DNA from: Comamonadaceae bacterium
GTDB lineage: Bacteria; Pseudomonadota; Gammaproteobacteria; Burkholderiales; Burkholderiaceae_C
Assembly: GCA_027486755.1 (NCBI GenBank)
Contig: JAIXOM010000045.1
Coordinates: 248,001-312,000 of the forward strand
Length of the DNA: 64,000 nt
Direction of reading: 5' to 3'
Part shown: positions 7,973 through 16,994 of the stretch, piece by piece
Layout of the letters: every line of letters begins with the position of its first letter
Position numbering within the stretch: the first letter of the stretch is position 1
Position numbers and translations under genes: made by a program
Notes under the pieces: generated by a model
Told to the model about the DNA's origin: nothing
Database searches by the model: none
Seen by the model: the letters and a program-made list of their open reading frames with translations, nothing else

Positions 7973-10647
7973 CGCAAGACCCCGCACGTGCTTATAGCCT
8001 GAAGGAGCGGCTTAGCTATGAGTTGTTGCGCCAGTTGCGCGGCTACGTGTTGACCGCCAGTGTGCTGGTATCGGCCGCGACGGTCGCACTGAGCTACTAC
8101 TACAAGAAAATCGAACTGAGCCACCAAAGCAATTTGGCGGCCAGCGAGTTGAGCCAGGTGGTGGGCAACTTGCTCCAACAATCGCAGGCCTTAGGCTCTT
8201 CGTCGGTGCTGTGGACCGGACTGACCGACAGCGTGGGCCGCAGCATCTACCTGGAGCCCTTGCTCCAGCAGTTCAACGCCTCGGGCCCGCATCAACTTGT
8301 GCTGCTGGACTACCGTGGCAGGCTGCTCATGGCGCCAGACCCAGCCCAGGCCGAGCGGCTGCTGGCCTCGGCACCGGTCGTGCAGGCGATCAGTGGCTCG
8401 GCTGCGGGCTACGGCCTGCTGCCTGCGGCAAACGGTGATGGCGAGCTGCTCGTCTACATCCGGCCGATTTATTCGCCCCTGGTGACGCTGCCCGTCGGCT
8501 TCATTGTGGGCAGCACCAACCTGCAGGCCTCTCTCAAAGGCCTGGCACGGAACAAGACCCGGGTTAGCCTGAGCCTGGGCAATGCGGCCACCTCAGGCTG
8601 GGCTGACCGGGCGCTGGCGATCAAGCACGAAAAAACCGCCTGGATCTCGGGCGACGGGCAAAAAATCGCGCTGCAGGTTCAGCTAACCCAGCCGCTTTGG
8701 GACACCTTGCTGGTGTTGCTGGCGCTGCTGGCGTTGACGTTTCTACTGAGCCACTGGATCTTGCTGCGCGTGAGGTCCTGGGCGCAGGACTTTGCAAGCA
8801 ACACCAGCGACCGGCTGGATCAACTGGTGCAGTATTGTCAAAACATTTTGGCTGGCCAGTTGGTCAAACCGGTGCAACAGCAGCATCAGGACGAAATTTC
8901 GCAGGTCTTCAAAACCCTGGGCCAGATGCTGGTGCAGCAAAAGGAAGTGACCGACGAGTTGCGCACCACATCGCTGGTTTTCATGACCGCCGCCGAGGCT
9001 ATTTTGGTGACCGACAAAGAGGGGAAAATCGTCGAGGTCAACCCCGCCCTGGCGCGCATGACGGGGTATTCGCGTGCCGAACTGCTCGGGCAGCTGGCGG
9101 GAACGCTGTACCGACCGGTTGGCAGCGGCGATGCACAGGAGGTCATACTGCAGAGTCTGAATGCGGACAAGGTGTGGCAGGGCGAGACCTTCTTTGTGCA
9201 CCGGGACGGCTCGCAAATTCCCACGACCACCGCGATTTCTCACATCGTGGACGACCGCGGCCAGACCACCGGGCGCGTGGCGGTGATCACGGACGTCTCC
9301 AAGCTCAAACAAGCGGAGGACAAGCTGCGCTTTTTGGCCTACCACGACGCGCTGACCGGCTTGCCCAACTTCCGCCAGCTGACCGAGCTGGCCCAAGACC
9401 GCTTGGAGGCACCATCGGCCCAGACGAGCTCGACCGCGCTGCTGTTCATGGACATGGACCGGCTCAAAGCCTTGAATGACAACTACGGCCACGAGATTGG
9501 CGACGTCGTCATCCAAGCCACCGCCAAGCACTTGTCGGCGCGCCTGCCGGCGGGTCATATCTTGTGCCGGCGTTCAGGCGACGAGTTCATTGCGCTGGCC
9601 GACATACCGGCGGATATGAACTTGGCCAGCCTGCGCCAAAAGCTCTTTACCGACCTGAACCAGTTGGTGGTCAGGACCGACGTGGGCCTGGTCGCCGCCG
9701 GCGTGAGCGTGGGCGTGGCCCGCTACCGCGTCGACGCCGACAACTTCAACACGCTCATGATCTGCGCTGACATCGCCTTGAACGAGGGCAAGAAAACCCG
9801 CCGCGGCAGCGTGACTTGGTATGACGAGGCCATGGGGCGCAAGCTGCACCGCGCCCAACTGATTCAGTCCAAGCTGCCCCAGGCGCTGAGCGAGCAGGTT
9901 TTAGAGGTGCACTACCAGCCGGAGGTCGACATGCGCAGCGGCGAGCTGATTGGCCTGGAGGCCTTGCTGCGCTGGACCGACCCGGAGCTGGGCGTGATCT
10001 CGCCGACGGAGTTCATTGGCATCGCCGAGGAGCTGCATCTGGCCGAGCAAGTGGCGCTTTACGTGTTTCATCAAATCATGGCGGATCAAGCAGCCATCCG
10101 TCAGCGCTTTGCAGGCGCAGTGATCGCCTTCAACGTCTCGCCGCAGGCTTTTCGGGATTTTCGGCTGTTCAATGCCATCACCGAACAGCTGGAGCACCAG
10201 CCGGACAGCCTGCTGGGCCTGGAGATAGAAATTACCGAAAGCGACATCGCTCACGGCGAGCAAAACCTGATGCAGCAGCTGCAAATGCTCTCCGGCATTG
10301 GCGTGCCGCTGGTCATCGACGACTTTGGCATGGGCTATTCGTCGCTCAGCCGTTTGTCGGGCTTTCCCATCAGCCGCCTGAAGATCGATCGCCATTTTGT
10401 CGCCGGCATGGAAAGCGGACCGGGCACGCGCATCGTCGAAGTGCTGATTGACATGGCATCGGCGCTGGGGCTGCAGGTCACGGCCGAAGGCATTCAGACC
10501 CCGGCGCAACGCCAGCAGCTGATCGACCTGGGCTGCCACCGCGCCCAGGGCTGGCTCTACGCCCGCGCCGTGCCGCTGGACCAACTGCTGAGCCTGCCAG
10601 CCGTGCTCCCAGTGCTGGCTCCGCAGGAGCTGGAGCACCAGGACTGA
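7969..10647 (+). CDS. Membrane PAS-GGDEF-EAL c-di-GMP turnover protein
   Basis: The 892 residues contain a transmembrane helix (about 23-45), a periplasmic domain of about 200 residues, a second helix (about 243-267, LLVLLALLALTFLLSHWILL), a PAS domain (about 330-445), GGDEF (about 455-620) and EAL (about 630-880). The GGDEF signature is SGDEF, an accepted active variant, and there is no RxxD inhibitory site just before it. The EAL domain keeps its metal and catalytic motifs (LEALLRW, FNVSPQ, EITESD, IDDFGMG, KIDRHFV, TAEGIQT), so phosphodiesterase activity is likely. Coupling to the upstream binding protein suggests periplasmic ligand input. Confidence 0.92.
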   Translation: MTQDPARAYSLKERLSYELLRQLRGYVLTASVLVSAATVALSYYYKKIELSHQSNLAASELSQVVGNLLQQSQALGSSSVLWTGLTDSVGRSIYLEPLLQQFNASGPHQLVLLDYRGRLLMAPDPAQAERLLASAPVVQAISGSAAGYGLLPAANGDGELLVYIRPIYSPLVTLPVGFIVGSTNLQASLKGLARNKTRVSLSLGNAATSGWADRALAIKHEKTAWISGDGQKIALQVQLTQPLWDTLLVLLALLALTFLLSHWILLRVRSWAQDFASNTSDRLDQLVQYCQNILAGQLVKPVQQQHQDEISQVFKTLGQMLVQQKEVTDELRTTSLVFMTAAEAILVTDKEGKIVEVNPALARMTGYSRAELLGQLAGTLYRPVGSGDAQEVILQSLNADKVWQGETFFVHRDGSQIPTTTAISHIVDDRGQTTGRVAVITDVSKLKQAEDKLRFLAYHDALTGLPNFRQLTELAQDRLEAPSAQTSSTALLFMDMDRLKALNDNYGHEIGDVVIQATAKHLSARLPAGHILCRRSGDEFIALADIPADMNLASLRQKLFTDLNQLVVRTDVGLVAAGVSVGVARYRVDADNFNTLMICADIALNEGKKTRRGSVTWYDEAMGRKLHRAQLIQSKLPQALSEQVLEVHYQPEVDMRSGELIGLEALLRWTDPELGVISPTEFIGIAEELHLAEQVALYVFHQIMADQAAIRQRFAGAVIAFNVSPQAFRDFRLFNAITEQLEHQPDSLLGLEIEITESDIAHGEQNLMQQLQMLSGIGVPLVIDDFGMGYSSLSRLSGFPISRLKIDRHFVAGMESGPGTRIVEVLIDMASALGLQVTAEGIQTPAQRQQLIDLGCHRAQGWLYARAVPLDQLLSLPAVLPVLAPQELEHQD

Positions 10648-10748
10648 GGAGCGCCCCACTTCGCCTCCAATTCAATCCAGTGCGCGCCGCCAGGCCCCTA
10701 CTGGCCTCTCCTAACTTGGCCCTTGGGCCGACCGATTAACCTGGCCGA

Positions 10749-11849
10749 TCAAACAGCACCCACTGGCGCAAGGCCCTCGACGAAGATCCGGGCCTGTCGG
10801 GGCTTTACCAGCACCCGGTCGCCCTCAGCCAGTCTAAGTTCGCGAAACTGCTGCGCACCCAGGTGCGCCTCGATGACATGATGGTCGTCCTCTGCCCTGA
10901 GCTCCAGCCGCGCCAGTGGGCCAATCACGATGGCGCGCTCCAAAACAGCGGCTAGCCCTTGTAATCCTTCCAGGCCCCCTGCATCCGGCGGCATTGGCTG
11001 CACATCCAGCTCGTGCGGCCGAACATAAGCAGCCGCCCTCGCATCGCGCGCCTGCGCATGCTCCGGGGCGGCAATGCTAAGGCCTGGCAGATGAACCTCG
11101 CCCTGGTGCGCACGGCCATGGAACAGGTTGACGTCCCCGAGGAAACCGTAGACGAATGGACTTGCCGGATGCTCCCACACCTGTTCTGGCGAGCCAACCT
11201 GCTCGACCACACCCTGGTTCATCAAAACCACGCGGTCGGACACCTCCAGCGCTTCGTCCTGATCATGGGTCACAAAAATGCTGGTGACCTTGAGCTCGTC
11301 ATGAAGACGGCGCAGCCAGCGGCGCAGTTCCTTGCGCACTTTGGCGTCGAGCGCGCCGAAAGGCTCGTCGAGCAGCAGCACCTTGGGCTCGACCGCCAAC
11401 GCGCGGGCCAATGCAATGCGCTGACGCTGACCGCCTGAAAGCTGCGAGGGAAACCGGTCAGCCAGCCAGTCCAGCTGCACCAGCTTTAGGAGGTCATGAA
11501 CCTTCGACTTGATCTGCGCCTGGCTCGGACGCTGCCCGCTTGGCTTCACGCGCAGGCCAAAGGCCACATTCTCAAACACCGTCATGTGGCGAAACAGCGC
11601 ATAGTGCTGGAACACGAAGCCCACCTGCCGCTCACGCACATGCACGTCTGTGGTGTCCTCGCCGCTGAACAAGATGCTGCCGGCGTCGGCAGTTTCCAGG
11701 CCGGCGATGATGCGCAGCAGCGTGGTCTTGCCGCAGCCCGACGGACCGAGCAGGGCCAGCAGTTCGCCCGAACCGATGTCCAGCGAGACATCGCGCAGTG
11801 CCTGGAAATCGCCGAAGCGCTTGCTAACGTTGTGGATTTCTATGCTCAT
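10749..11849 (-). CDS. cysA: Sulfate/thiosulfate ABC transporter ATPase
   Basis: The 366-residue ATPase has Walker A ([12 protein letters not shown]), the signature [15 protein letters not shown], Walker B ([11 protein letters not shown]) and the switch His in THDQDEA. It continues into the C-terminal TOBE-like domain typical of CysA. The ATG at 11849 is preferred over one 30 bases upstream because GGAG lies 7 bases before it. It is the last gene of the leftward sbp-cysT-cysW-cysA operon and energises sulfate and thiosulfate import for cysteine synthesis. The gap to cysW is 39 bases. In this family expression usually depends on CysB, whose gene is not in the window. Confidence 0.95.
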   Translation of the reverse strand: MSIEIHNVSKRFGDFQALRDVSLDIGSGELLALLGPSGCGKTTLLRIIAGLETADAGSILFSGEDTTDVHVRERQVGFVFQHYALFRHMTVFENVAFGLRVKPSGQRPSQAQIKSKVHDLLKLVQLDWLADRFPSQLSGGQRQRIALARALAVEPKVLLLDEPFGALDAKVRKELRRWLRRLHDELKVTSIFVTHDQDEALEVSDRVVLMNQGVVEQVGSPEQVWEHPASPFVYGFLGDVNLFHGRAHQGEVHLPGLSIAAPEHAQARDARAAAYVRPHELDVQPMPPDAGGLEGLQGLAAVLERAIVIGPLARLELRAEDDHHVIEAHLGAQQFRELRLAEGDRVLVKPRQARIFVEGLAPVGAV

Positions 11850-11888
11850 GACGTTCTCCGAAAAAGGGGCAGCTGGCACAGGGGTGGT

Positions 11889-12815
11889 TCAGGGCCGCGA
11901 GGCAGGCGCAAGAGGCGCAGCGCCAGCCACAGACCACTGAGGTGGGCGCTCGGGTGGGGTTGCGCAGGCAGCCTGCAGCTCACGCTCGTGGCGCCATTCG
12001 ACCACCGACTTGATCAAAAGCGTCACGAGTGCCAGCAGCGCCAGCAAGGAAGCCACCGCAAACGCCGCCACCGACTGGTACTCGTTGTAGAGGATTTCCA
12101 CGTGCAGCGGCATGGTGTTGGTTTGGCCGCGGATATGACCCGACACCACCGACACTGCGCCGAACTCGCCCATCGCGCGCGCCTTGCACAGGATCACCCC
12201 GTAGATCAGGCCCCACTTGATGTTGGGCAAGGTCACACGCCAAAAGGTTTGCCAGCCGGTAGCGCCCAACACAATTGCGGCCTGCTCCTCCTCGCTGCCT
12301 TGCGCCTGCATCAGCGGAATGAGTTCGCGGGCAATGAAAGGGAAGGTCACGAATACAGTGGCCAGCACCATGCCCGGCACAGCGAAGATGATCTTGATGT
12401 CGTGCGCCGCAAGCCATGGTCCTAGCCATCCCTGTGCGCCAAACACCAGCACATAGACCAAGCCTGCCACCACGGGCGAGACCGAAAATGGCAGGTCTAC
12501 CAGGGAAATCAGAAAGGCCTTGCCGCGAAACTCAAACTTAGCGATCGCCCAGGCTGCTGCCACGCCAAACACCAGATTGAAAGGCACTGCGATCGCCGCA
12601 ATGATCAACGTGAGTCGGATCGCGCTCCAGGCATCGGGCTCCTTCAGCGCCTCCCAGTAAGCGTCCCAGCCCTTGCGCAGGGCCTCGGCAAACACTGCCG
12701 CCAGCGGAAACACCAGAAACAGCACCATGAAGGTCAGGGCAATGCCGATCAGCGTAAAGCGCACCCAACGCGGCTCCTGCGTGTCGATGGTGCGACGGGG
12801 GGAGGTGCTGGTCAT
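11889..12815 (-). CDS. cysW: Sulfate ABC transporter permease CysW
   Basis: A 308-residue polytopic inner-membrane protein with about six hydrophobic segments. Its coupling-helix (EAA-like) region reads [25 protein letters not shown], split here as [13 protein letters not shown] then [12 protein letters not shown], and contacts CysA. The [20 protein letters not shown] segment is characteristic of CysW. It overlaps cysT by one base at 12815 and pairs with CysT to form the membrane channel. The N-terminus is cytoplasmic with no signal peptide. A C-terminal tail of about 30 residues rich in Pro and Ala is slightly longer than usual. Confidence 0.94.
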   Translation of the reverse strand: MTSTSPRRTIDTQEPRWVRFTLIGIALTFMVLFLVFPLAAVFAEALRKGWDAYWEALKEPDAWSAIRLTLIIAAIAVPFNLVFGVAAAWAIAKFEFRGKAFLISLVDLPFSVSPVVAGLVYVLVFGAQGWLGPWLAAHDIKIIFAVPGMVLATVFVTFPFIARELIPLMQAQGSEEEQAAIVLGATGWQTFWRVTLPNIKWGLIYGVILCKARAMGEFGAVSVVSGHIRGQTNTMPLHVEILYNEYQSVAAFAVASLLALLALVTLLIKSVVEWRHERELQAACATPPERPPQWSVAGAAPLAPASRP

Positions 12816-13696
12816 CAGCGTGCCCCCGAGCGCTGTCGCTGCCAGGCCTGCAGGCCGTTGATGATCAGCAGCATCGAAAACGACAGCATCAGCATCACCA
12901 GAGCCACCGCGGTGGCGCCCGCGTAGTCGTACTGTTCGAGCTTGCCGATGATGATCAGCGGCGTGATCTCAGACACCATGGGCATGTTGCCGGCAATGAA
13001 GATGACCGAACCATATTCACCGATCGCGCGTGCAAAGGCCAGCGCAAAGCCGGTCAGCAGCGCCGGCAAAATGGACGGCAGGATAACGCGTGCAAAAGTC
13101 TGCCAGCGTGTGGCCCCTAGGCACATCGCGGCCTCCTCCAGTTCCTTTTCTGCGTCTGCCAGCACCGGCTGAACCGTTCGGACCACGAAGGGCAAGCCAA
13201 TGAAGATCAGCGCAATCACCACGCCCTTAGGGGTAAAGGCCAGTTGGATGCCGTAGGGCTCGAAGAACTGGCCGATCCAGCCATTGCCCGCGAGCAGCGC
13301 TGTCAGCGAGATGCCGGCCACTGCGGTTGGCAGCGCAAAAGGCAGATCTACCAGCGCATCCATGATTTTCTTGCCCGGGAACTCATAGCGCACCAGCACC
13401 CAGGCCACCAGCAGGCCGAAGAACAGATTGACCACCGCAGCCAGCAAGGAGGCGCCGAAGGTCAGCCGGTAGGAAGCCAGCACGCGCGGCGAGGTCACGG
13501 CCATCCAGAACGCGTCCCAACTCAAGGAAAAGGTCTTGAACACCAATGCCGTCAGCGGAATCAGCACGATCAGACTGAGGTAAAAAATCGTGTAGCCCAG
13601 CGTTAAGTGAAAGCCTGGCAGAACCCGGCGCGACCGCCGGGCAGCGCCCGGTACCGGCGCCTGGGCGATGGGCAAGGGCAGCGCAGCGCTCATCAC
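12815..13696 (-). CDS. cysT: Sulfate ABC transporter permease CysT (CysU)
   Basis: A 293-residue inner-membrane permease with six predicted membrane segments. The coupling loop reads [19 protein letters not shown], followed by [19 protein letters not shown], a hallmark of CysT/CysU. The start overlaps the stop of the sulfate-binding protein gene by four bases (13693-13696) and the stop touches cysW, so the four genes are translationally coupled. It forms the heterodimeric sulfate channel with CysW. Confidence 0.94.
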   Translation of the reverse strand: MMSAALPLPIAQAPVPGAARRSRRVLPGFHLTLGYTIFYLSLIVLIPLTALVFKTFSLSWDAFWMAVTSPRVLASYRLTFGASLLAAVVNLFFGLLVAWVLVRYEFPGKKIMDALVDLPFALPTAVAGISLTALLAGNGWIGQFFEPYGIQLAFTPKGVVIALIFIGLPFVVRTVQPVLADAEKELEEAAMCLGATRWQTFARVILPSILPALLTGFALAFARAIGEYGSVIFIAGNMPMVSEITPLIIIGKLEQYDYAGATAVALVMLMLSFSMLLIINGLQAWQRQRSGAR

Positions 13697-14685
13697 TTCA
13701 CCGTGTAGAGCTTGTCAAACTGGCCGCCGTCGTTAAAGTGCAGCTTCTGCGCCTCAGACATTGAACCGAAAAACTCCGACACCGGCACCAGCGTCAGCGG
13801 CTTGAAGGTCTTGGCGTACTTCAGCAACAGCGCCGGCGAGTGCGGGCGCAGCGCATGCTTGGCCGCGATCTCCTGCGCCTCTTCGGTAAACAGGAAATTC
13901 AGATAAGCGCGGGCCAGATCGGACGTGCCCTTTTTGGCCACGGTGCGTTCAACCACAGCCACCGGGTTCTCGGCAACGATGCTGATCGAGGGATGTACCG
14001 CATCAACCTTACCGGCGCCGAACTCGTTGTCCACAGAAAGCACCTCGGACTCAAAGGTAACCAGCACGTCACCGATGTTGCGTTGAAGGAAGATGGATGT
14101 CGCATCGCGGCCACCACGGGCCAGCACGGGCACGTTTTTGTAGAGCTTGCCGACGAACTCGGCCGCCTGCGCATCGCTACCCCCCTTCTTGCGCACATAG
14201 GACCAGGCTGCGAGATAGGCCATGCGACCGTTGCCGCCGGTTTTGGGGTTGACCACCACCACCTTTATGCCCGGCTTGATCAGGTCGTCCCAGTCCTTGA
14301 TGTTCTTGGGGTTTCCATTGCGCACCAGAAACAACATGGTGGACTTGGTGGGCACCGCATTGTTTGGAAAGCGCTTGACCCAGTCCTTGGCCACCAGGCC
14401 CTTGTCGGCTAGAAATTCAATATCGCTTGTGGTGTTCATCGTCACCACATCGGCGTCCAGGCCGTCAGCGACTGCACGCGCCTGTGCGCTGGAGCCGGCA
14501 TGCGACTGATCGATCTTGACCTCCTTGCCTGAGACCTTCTTGTAGTGAGCGATGAAGGCAAGGTTGATGTCCTTGTAGAACTCGCGTGATACGTCGTACG
14601 AGACGTTGAGCAGCGTTTGAGCGGAGGCGAACGATGCACTTGCCATCGCCAAGGCGGCCAGAAAGGCTTTGAAGAAATGGTTCAT
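13693..14685 (-). CDS. sbp: Periplasmic sulfate-binding protein
   Basis: The 330-residue protein has a signal peptide ([14 protein letters not shown]) and the sulfate-binding family landmarks [50 protein letters not shown] and [16 protein letters not shown]. These loops bind the sulfate oxygens in Sbp. It delivers sulfate to CysTW and overlaps cysT by four bases. It is the intact one of two adjacent sulfate-binding genes; the upstream copy is broken. Separation from CysP (thiosulfate) on sequence alone is uncertain. Confidence 0.93.
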   Translation of the reverse strand: MNHFFKAFLAALAMASASFASAQTLLNVSYDVSREFYKDINLAFIAHYKKVSGKEVKIDQSHAGSSAQARAVADGLDADVVTMNTTSDIEFLADKGLVAKDWVKRFPNNAVPTKSTMLFLVRNGNPKNIKDWDDLIKPGIKVVVVNPKTGGNGRMAYLAAWSYVRKKGGSDAQAAEFVGKLYKNVPVLARGGRDATSIFLQRNIGDVLVTFESEVLSVDNEFGAGKVDAVHPSISIVAENPVAVVERTVAKKGTSDLARAYLNFLFTEEAQEIAAKHALRPHSPALLLKYAKTFKPLTLVPVSEFFGSMSEAQKLHFNDGGQFDKLYTVK

Positions 14686-14780
14686 TGGATTTGACAGAAC
14701 GGTTGGGTTAGAAAACGCCGTCGCCGCTGACCTTGGCGCTTGATCCGCCGGAGGGAGCAGGTATGGCGATAAGCGGCCCC

Positions 14781-15448
14781 TTACTTGGGGCCAAAGATCT
14801 GGTCGAAAGTGGCGCCGTCGGCGAAGTGGTCCTTGTCGGCCTTGGTCCAGCCGCCAAAAGCTTCGTCGACGGTGAAGAGCTTGATCGTCGGAAACTGCTT
14901 GGCGTACTTCGCTTGGCGAATTCCCACGCCGCCAGATAGTTCCAGCGTGCGCCGCCTGAGGTTTTGGGGTTGGGCGTGATCACCTTCACATCGGGACGGA
15001 TCAGATCATCCCAGTCCTTGATGTTCTTGGGATTTCCTTGGCGCACCACGAGCACGATGGTCGAGGTGTAGGGCGCCGAATTGTTCGGCAGGCGCTTTTG
15101 CCAGTCGGGTAAAAGCCAAGGACCGTTCCTGGCGATTGCGTCGATATCTCCTGCCAGCGCCAGTGTCACCACATCGGCGTCGAGCCCGTCGATCACCGAT
15201 CGTGCCTGCCTGCCCGAGCCGCCGTGCGACTGCTTGACGCTTACGTCCTGACCGGTCTTGGCCTTCCGGTACTTGGCAAAGGCCTGATTGAGCTCGACAT
15301 ACAGTTCGCGCGTCGGGTCGTAGGAAACATGGAGGAGCGTTATCGGGCTTGGCGATTGGGCCATGGCCGAGGAGGCCAGCCAGCCTGCTTGCGTGGTCAG
15401 CAAGACGGCCAGGGCGTGAAACTTGACGATATCGCGGCGTGATGGCAT
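14781..15448 (-). pseudogene. Decayed sulfate-binding protein gene (internal deletion plus frameshift)
   Basis: The first 184 codons read as a normal sulfate-binding protein with a signal peptide (LASSAMAQ), [33 protein letters not shown] and the [20 protein letters not shown] segment. The frame then becomes meaningless Ser/Pro-rich sequence. In another frame the true C-terminus resumes ([20 protein letters not shown], ending DQIFGPK and a stop at 14781-14783). About 110-120 residues in between are missing. At the junction the octamer CGCCAAGC occurs twice, 6 bases apart, consistent with deletion between short repeats. The product would lack half of the second lobe and cannot be functional. 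The downstream operon copy is intact. Confidence 0.85.
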
Positions 15449-15449
15449 T

Positions 15450-15482
15450 GAAGAACCCAGCGAAGGAGGTAGCGAGTTCTTC
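15450..15482 (-). promoter_or_regulatory. Leader inverted repeat before the sbp pseudogene
   Basis: A perfect 7-bp inverted repeat (GAAGAAC at 15450-15456, GTTCTTC at 15476-15482) lies directly upstream of the pseudogene ATG. It could fold in the leader RNA of the sulfate operon and cover the start region. The remaining gap to 15699 holds no gene or clear promoter that I can identify, although it must contain the sulfate-operon promoter. Confidence 0.3.
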
Positions 15483-15699
15483 GGATGCTAGGAGCAAAGC
15501 CTCAGTTCAGGAACGAATACTTTCTTGGTTGTTTATTACTTGCAGTTCTATGTGGCAAAAAAAGGGGGGCACGCAAGCACAATGAACATGGCCCTGCGCC
15601 CTCCCCCACGTCTAAAAAGACGCGAGGGCAGGCATCAGGGCCGTACGCGGAGCCAATGGGGCTGGCAGACGGCCCCTGGAGCGATGGCTGCAATCGGCC

Positions 15700-16677
15700 T
15701 CAGTCGCCCCTGATCCCCTTTTCCTTGATGATGGCCGCATAGCGGCGCGTGTCAGCGGCGTTGAGGGCGTCCAACTGAGCGGGTGTCATCGGAGTAGGCT
15801 CTGCACCCAGGTTGCGAATGACCTGCGCGACCGCCGGTGTCAGCAGGATGCGGTTGATTTCACGGTTCAGCCTATCAATCACGGGCGCTGGCGTCCCGGC
15901 CGGCGCATAAAAGCTGTGGGTGGAGCCACCGTCATAGCCCTTGAGTCCCAGTTCAGCCAAGGTCGGGATGTCGGGGTAGAGGAAGGATCGCTTGGTGCTG
16001 CCCACGGCCAACAGACGCAGCGCGCCTGAGCGGATGTGCGGCGCAGCGATGCCCGGGTCGAGGAAGAAGTCTAGGTTGCCCGCCAGCAAGTCTTGCAGCG
16101 CAGGAGCCGAGCCGCGGTAGGGTATGTGAACCGCAAAAATGCCGGCCATGCTTTTGAGCATCTCGGCGCCGATATGCGGTGTCGAGCCATTGCCCGGACT
16201 GCCGTAGCTCAGCTTGCCGGGATTGGCTCTGGCAAATTTCTGCAGGTCGGCGAAGCTTTGGAAGCCTGAGTTGGAGCGCACCACCAGGAACAGTTCGAGC
16301 CGCGCGGTCGCTGCCACGGGCAAGAGGTCTTTGCTCGGGTCGTAGGGCATCTTGGCGGTCAATGTCGGGACAACGACCATGGTGCTACCCGAGGCCATGA
16401 GCAAGGTGTAGCCGTCACCCGGGGACTTGGCCACTGCATCGGCACCCACGATGCCGCCTGCGCCAGTGCGGTTTTCAACCACCACCGGCACACCGAGCGC
16501 CTGCGCCAGCGGTGTGGCTACTGCGCGGCCCAAAACGTCGGGCGAGCTGCCCGGTGCAAAGTTGATGACCAGCCGGATGGGCTTATTGGGCCAATCCTGA
16601 GCCAGCGAGCTCATGGGGGCCATCAGCATACCCAATAGGCCGGCAACAAGTGCCTGTCGGCGTGCGGTTTTAAACAT
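15700..16677 (-). CDS. Bug/TctC-family periplasmic solute-binding protein
   Basis: The ATG at 16677 (GGAG 9 bases upstream) gives 325 residues with a signal peptide (LMAPMSSLAQ). The Bug signature follows: WPNKPIRLVINFAPGSSPDVLGR, quoted here only in part, then VVVENRTGAGGIVGADAVAKSPGDGYTLL-type sequence. Bug proteins bind carboxylates (citrate, aromatic or dicarboxylic acids). No TctA/TctB permease is adjacent, as is usual for this expanded family in Burkholderiales. It is divergent from the CoA-transferase at 16995 across a 317-base gap. An in-frame upstream extension to 16944 exists but would precede the promoter and signal peptide. Confidence 0.9.
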   Translation of the reverse strand: MFKTARRQALVAGLLGMLMAPMSSLAQDWPNKPIRLVINFAPGSSPDVLGRAVATPLAQALGVPVVVENRTGAGGIVGADAVAKSPGDGYTLLMASGSTMVVVPTLTAKMPYDPSKDLLPVAATARLELFLVVRSNSGFQSFADLQKFARANPGKLSYGSPGNGSTPHIGAEMLKSMAGIFAVHIPYRGSAPALQDLLAGNLDFFLDPGIAAPHIRSGALRLLAVGSTKRSFLYPDIPTLAELGLKGYDGGSTHSFYAPAGTPAPVIDRLNREINRILLTPAVAQVIRNLGAEPTPMTPAQLDALNAADTRRYAAIIKEKGIRGD

Positions 16678-16709
16678 CTTGAGAGTCTCCTTCAATAGGG
16701 GTGTTTGAG

Positions 16710-16737
16710 TGCCATGGCGCAGCATGGCGCGATGGCA
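16710..16737. repeat. Phased CATGGC repeats in the Bug/CoA-transferase intergenic region
   Basis: CATGGCGC occurs at 16713 and 16723, ten bases apart, with ATGGCA at 16732. Together with TGCCAT at 16710 they form an inverted repeat. The element lies in the presumed leader of the Bug gene. The rest of the 317-base gap (16678-16994) holds the two promoter candidates listed separately and no gene. Confidence 0.35.
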
Positions 16738-16776
16738 TTGCACCTGACCGCTTGGAGTCAAGGTGAAAGGGCAGAG

Positions 16777-16782
16777 ATTATA
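16777..16782 (-). promoter_or_regulatory. -10 box for the Bug gene at 16677
   Basis: On the - strand the sequence is a perfect TATAAT. The matching -35 (CTTCAC, 17 bases upstream) is poor, so an activator may be needed. Transcription would start near 16770, about 90 bases before the ATG. Confidence 0.4.
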
Positions 16783-16897
16783 GTGACCCCGAGGACAGGG
16801 TGAAGCGCCCCGCGGAGGTGGCCTACTTCGCGAAGAGTCAAGCCTGAGGATAAGGAAACCCACTGGTTTGAGCCCACAACCCTCAGCGTTTACGCAG

Positions 16898-16926
16898 TTG
16901 TGGATTTCGGCGCCGCTGTCTAGTAT
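16898..16926 (+). promoter_or_regulatory. Promoter candidate for the CoA-transferase gene
   Basis: TTGTGG at 16898-16903, a 17-base spacer, then TAGTAT at 16921-16926. It lies about 70 bases before the ATG at 16995 and is well placed for this gene. Confidence 0.45.
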
Positions 16927-16994
16927 CTCCCCTTGCGCTTTCACTGAACGCTCGCCGGCCGAACCCGGCCGGGCCTCACCCTGGAAACCAGCCC

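Noticed and set aside
10692-10729. Inverted repeats between the GGDEF-EAL and cysA genes as a terminator
   Set aside because: The stems are only 4-5 bp, one loop is too short, and no T-run follows.
14708-14780. Extended C-terminus of the broken sbp frame to the stop at 14708
   Set aside because: Out-of-frame Ser/Pro-rich sequence; the real sbp C-terminus is readable in another frame and ends at 14781.
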